The notes under the pieces are model-generated. The model searched no databases and was not told where the DNA came from. It saw only the letters and a list, made by a program, of their open reading frames with translations. Both the position numbers and the translations under genes were made by a program. This document shows positions 24,601 through 27,224 of a stretch of DNA of 27,224 bases, in pieces (the first letter of the stretch is position 1; the number at the start of each line of letters is the position of its first letter). The stretch is from an uncultured Succinatimonas sp. (GTDB lineage Bacteria; Pseudomonadota; Gammaproteobacteria; Enterobacterales; Succinivibrionaceae), in assembly GCF_905203285.1 (NCBI RefSeq), contig NZ_CAJKVK010000015.1, positions 1-27,224 on the forward strand. The letters are read 5' to 3'.

Positions 24601-24616
24601 TGTGATAAAAATCACA
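24601..24616. promoter_or_regulatory. CRP-type binding site 1
   Basis: TGTGATAAAAATCACA is a perfect TGTGA-N6-TCACA palindrome, the CRP half-site consensus. Its centre is about 62 bp upstream of a start predicted from the -10-like TAAAAT at 24659-24664, which is class I activation geometry for gntK. Confidence 0.75.
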
Positions 24617-24624
24617 TATAATTT

Positions 24625-24654
24625 ATGTTACTGATAACATGTTACCAGTCACAT
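24625..24654. promoter_or_regulatory. Tandem GntR operators between gntP and gntK
   Basis: ATGTTACTGATAACAT (24625-24640) has perfect 6-bp arms around CTGA. ATGTTACCAGTCACAT (24639-24654) is a weaker second copy sharing two bases, 14 bp centre to centre. Both follow the TGTTAC-type gluconate operator known from enterobacteria. They cover the -35 region of the candidate gntK promoter. Confidence 0.75.
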
Positions 24655-24693
24655 TTGATAAAATAAACACTGATTTCACGTTTTAGTAGATTT

Positions 24694-24709
24694 TGTGAAC
24701 CTTTTCACA
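24694..24709. promoter_or_regulatory. CRP-type binding site 2
   Basis: TGTGAACCTTTTCACA is a second perfect TGTGA-N6-TCACA palindrome. It lies only 20 bp before the gntK start, so it is more likely to serve the divergent permease promoter or to act negatively on gntK. Confidence 0.65.
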
Positions 24710-24729
24710 ATTATTTCCTGGAGTGCAAA

Positions 24730-25257
24730 ATGAGAAGTATTGTGGTTATGGGTGTTTGCGGTACAGGTAAAACAACAGTAGGTATCGCTCTTGCCGAAAA
24801 AATGAACGTTCGTTTTATTGACGGGGACGATTTGCATCCTCGTGCCAACGTCATGAAGATGGGCAGCGGAATTCCGTTAAATGACGAAGATCGTCAGCCT
24901 TGGCTTGAGCGTATCGGTGATGTTTTCTATTCAATGTCCCGCCGCAGTGCTTGCTGTGTTATCGTTTGTTCTGCATTAAAGCGCAAGTATCGCGATATTA
25001 TCCGTCAAGGCGATCCAAATCTTATATTCGTTCATCTGGCCGGCTCAAAGGAATTGGTGCTGGAACGCATGGCCAAACGCAAGGGTCATTATATGAAACC
25101 TGAAATGGTTCAAAGTCAGTTTGATACTCTTGAGGTTCCGGGACCCGATGAAAAAGATGTTGTTACCGTTGATATCGATCATCCGATCGAAGAGGTAATC
25201 GAATTGGCTTATGAAGCAGTCATATCTAAAGAAAAGGAGCTTGATAATGCTAAATAA
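24730..25257 (+). CDS. gntK: Gluconokinase
   Basis: GntK phosphorylates D-gluconate to 6-phosphogluconate with ATP. The 175-residue protein matches the small GntK/IdnK family: P-loop GVCGTGKTT at about residues 8-16, DGDDLHPRANVMKMGSGIPL (sugar-acid binding region), NDEDRQPWL, CSALKRKYRD and FVHLAGSKELVLERMAKRKGHYMKP (lid). GGAG precedes the ATG. The last 11 bases overlap the edd start, so the two are coupled and form an operon that delivers the product straight to the Entner-Doudoroff dehydratase. The promoter region carries GntR and CRP sites. Confidence 0.97.
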   Translation: MRSIVVMGVCGTGKTTVGIALAEKMNVRFIDGDDLHPRANVMKMGSGIPLNDEDRQPWLERIGDVFYSMSRRSACCVIVCSALKRKYRDIIRQGDPNLIFVHLAGSKELVLERMAKRKGHYMKPEMVQSQFDTLEVPGPDEKDVVTVDIDHPIEEVIELAYEAVISKEKELDNAK

Positions 25258-27043
25258 TGTAGTCCGTGAAGTAACTGAGCGTATTGAAAAGCGTTCTGAG
25301 AAAACCCGTAATGCATACATGAATATGGTTTTAGCTCAGGAGAAGTTGGGCCGCGGGCGTAAGATTCTAACATGTTCAAATTTAGCGCATGCCGTTGCAA
25401 GTGAAAAGGCAGCAGATAAAGCGACTATTCTTAAGGACGAGACTGCCAATATCGGTATAGTTAGTGCGTACAATGATATGTTAAGTGCTCATTGTCCGTA
25501 CAAAGTCTATCCTGATGCAATAAAAGTCGAGGTTGCAAAGCATGGAGCTACCGCTCAGGTGGCAGGATGCGTCCCGGCTATGTGTGACGGTGTCACTCAG
25601 GGACAACCCGGTATGGATATGTCTCTGTTTTCTCGAGATATTATTGCTCAGTCCGTTGCAGTTTCTTTATCTCATAATGTTTTTGACGGAGTTTTGCTTT
25701 TAGGTATTTGCGATAAAATTGCCCCGGGTATGATTATGGGTGCAATTTCATACGGTCATTTACCGACAGCTTTTGTTCCGGCAGGTCCTATGAGTACCGG
25801 AATTTCCAATGAGGAAAAGAGTGAAATCCGTCAGAAATATACCGCAGGTCTTTTGGATAAAAGTGCATTGCAGCAGATGGAATGTGCCTGCTATCACTCT
25901 CAAGGCACCTGTACTTTCTACGGAACAGCAAACTCAAATCAGCTTGTTCTTGAAGCAATGGGTTTGATGCTGCCCGGTTCTGCTTTTGTTCCTCCGTATA
26001 CTGAATTGCGTCAAGCTTTAAATGATGAAGCTGCTGCACGTATTCTTGATAAAACATGTTTTGGCAGCGATCCTCGTCCTTTGTATAAGGTTGTCACTGC
26101 AAAGAATTTAGTTAATGCCGTAGTTGCGTTACTGGCATCGGGCGGAAGCACCAATCTGACTTTGCATTTGGTCGCAATAGCTAAAGCTGCAGGCTATATC
26201 TTAACTTGGGATGATTTTAGTGATTTGTCAGAAGTCGTACCGCTTTTGGTTAACATCTATCCTAATGCAAAACCCGATATCAACGCATTGCAGGCAGCTG
26301 GCGGCGTTCCGGTTTTAATGAAAGCTCTGCATAAACGCGGACTTGTTCATGACGACGTTATGACTTCATTTGGGGACTTTGCTTCTCAAATGACAACTCC
26401 GGTTCTCGAAGACGGCAAGCTTACTTTCGTTGATTGCGGCGAGAGTAAAGATCCTAAGGTTTTGATTTCAGATGGCGGCTGCTTTAACGAAAAGGGCGGT
26501 ATCAAGGTATTGCACGGCAACTTGGGTACTTCCGTAATAAAAATTTCAGCAGTTGCACCTGAACATCATCATGTTAAAGCTCCTGCTCGTGTTTTTAACG
26601 ATCAGCATGACGTTGAGAGAGCTTATAAGGAAGGCAAGCTTAATCAGGATGCGGTTATCGTTGTTCGTTACGCAGGTCCTGCAGCAAGCGGAATGCCTGA
26701 ATTGCACAAGTTAATGCCGGTTCTTGGAAATCTGCAAAAAGCAGGCTATAAAGTTGCACTTTTAACCGATGGCCGCTTATCCGGAGCATCAGGTAAGATC
26801 CCTTCAGCTTTGCATGTTTCTCCTGAAGCTTTGCGCGGCGGCAAACTTGCATTATTGAAGGACGGAGATCTTATAGATTTCGATGCTGATGCAGGTACTA
26901 TTAATTGCTTAACCTCTCTTGAAGGACGTGTCGCTGAAGTCCCGGATGTTGAAGCTAATGAGCAGACTTATGGCCGTTATCTGTTCAAGTCCTGCCGTCA
27001 GACCGTATCATCAGCTGATGAGGGAGCAACATTCTTGTTTTAA
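25247..27043 (+). CDS. edd: 6-Phosphogluconate dehydratase
   Basis: Edd converts 6-phosphogluconate to 2-keto-3-deoxy-6-phosphogluconate, the signature step of the Entner-Doudoroff pathway; it is an iron-sulfur enzyme of the IlvD/Edd family. I choose the ATG at 25247 (598 residues, E. coli 603) because AAGGAG lies 7 bases before it and the protein then aligns from the start (NVVREVTERIEKRS). Marks include SAYNDMLSAHCPY, GCVPAMCDGVTQGQPGM and LGICDKIAPG (cluster cysteines), GTCTFYGTANSNQ, LASGGSTNLTLHLVAIA and LTDGRLSGASGKIPSALHV. No eda follows: a terminator comes directly after, so KDPG aldolase must be elsewhere. Confidence 0.97.
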   Translation: MLNNVVREVTERIEKRSEKTRNAYMNMVLAQEKLGRGRKILTCSNLAHAVASEKAADKATILKDETANIGIVSAYNDMLSAHCPYKVYPDAIKVEVAKHGATAQVAGCVPAMCDGVTQGQPGMDMSLFSRDIIAQSVAVSLSHNVFDGVLLLGICDKIAPGMIMGAISYGHLPTAFVPAGPMSTGISNEEKSEIRQKYTAGLLDKSALQQMECACYHSQGTCTFYGTANSNQLVLEAMGLMLPGSAFVPPYTELRQALNDEAAARILDKTCFGSDPRPLYKVVTAKNLVNAVVALLASGGSTNLTLHLVAIAKAAGYILTWDDFSDLSEVVPLLVNIYPNAKPDINALQAAGGVPVLMKALHKRGLVHDDVMTSFGDFASQMTTPVLEDGKLTFVDCGESKDPKVLISDGGCFNEKGGIKVLHGNLGTSVIKISAVAPEHHHVKAPARVFNDQHDVERAYKEGKLNQDAVIVVRYAGPAASGMPELHKLMPVLGNLQKAGYKVALLTDGRLSGASGKIPSALHVSPEALRGGKLALLKDGDLIDFDADAGTINCLTSLEGRVAEVPDVEANEQTYGRYLFKSCRQTVSSADEGATFLF

Positions 27044-27066
27044 ACATTAAGAATTTATTATTTATG

Positions 27067-27091
27067 GAGGGCCGCTTAATACGCGGCTCTT
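27067..27091 (+). terminator. Terminator after edd
   Basis: GAGGGCCGC (27067-27075) pairs with GCGGCTCTT (27083-27091), with G-U pairs in the outer part and a 7-base loop, followed by T7 or more. The remaining 130 bases to the end of the window are AT-rich and show no gene. Confidence 0.88.
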
Positions 27092-27224
27092 TTTTTGTAT
27101 AAATTTATTTATTTTGTAGATAAATATACTTAATAAGAAACAAAATCATATATTATATGGGGATCAAAATAAGAACTTAAAGATTATTTTTTTAGTTGAT
27201 AAGAAAATTCATATTACTTTAAAA

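Noticed and set aside
25211..25246. Upstream in-frame start for edd
   Set aside because: It would overlap gntK by 47 bp, lacks a ribosome binding site, and adds residues not found in Edd proteins.
1..27224. CRISPR array, tRNA or rRNA genes, prophage or defence island
   Set aside because: No regularly spaced repeats, cloverleaf patterns, phage structural genes or defence proteins were found on reading both strands.

Overview
The window reads as chromosome of a host-associated, fermentative gammaproteobacterium of low to moderate GC. Gene content and protein character (E. coli-like UxaA/B/C, GntR/GntK/Edd, PflB/PflA and AsnRS beside a class III fructose-bisphosphatase and a TRAP transporter) suggest an anaerobic gut lineage such as Succinivibrionaceae (Aeromonadales). 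This placement is inferred from protein resemblance only. The theme is sugar-acid catabolism feeding the Entner-Doudoroff route and mixed-acid fermentation.

Layout. (1) 1-4930, minus strand: a TRAP transporter operon (dctP, dctQ, dctM) followed by uxaC, plausibly hexuronate uptake and the first catabolic step; dctM is frameshifted by an 8-bp tandem duplication. (2) 4930-7309, minus strand: a lipoprotein, a two-TM membrane protein and asnS in a tightly coupled cluster. (3) 7310-8840: a BASS-family transporter behind a long leader with unusual dyads. (4) 8887-10413: an IS110-superfamily element of the IS1111 type with subterminal inverted repeats, a transposase interrupted by one in-frame amber codon, and a 3' non-coding segment closed by a long stem, matching the expected bridge RNA/seekRNA. 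(5) 10437-13624: uxaB-uxaA, completing with uxaC the path from galacturonate to 2-keto-3-deoxygluconate. (6) 13663-17520: a flavin-reductase-like protein, an AI-2E family membrane protein and a class III fbp. (7) 17772-21068: pflB and pflA, with a good promoter and a structured leader. (8) 21071-27091: the gluconate regulon: gntR (translationally coupled to hemH), a GntP permease, and divergent gntK-edd. Two perfect CRP-type palindromes flank a tandem GntR-type operator between permease and kinase.

How it fits together: hexuronates pass through UxaC, UxaB and UxaA to 2-keto-3-deoxygluconate. Gluconate passes through GntK and Edd to 2-keto-3-deoxy-6-phosphogluconate (KDPG). Both routes would need KDG kinase (first route only) and KDPG aldolase, which are not in the window. 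The pyruvate produced can be cleaved by PflB, activated by PflA; Fbp serves gluconeogenesis.

No CRISPR array, tRNA, rRNA, phage or defence system was recognised. The best candidates for something undescribed are the BASS-gene leader, the IS-encoded guide RNA with its amber-interrupted transposase, and the dctM duplication.
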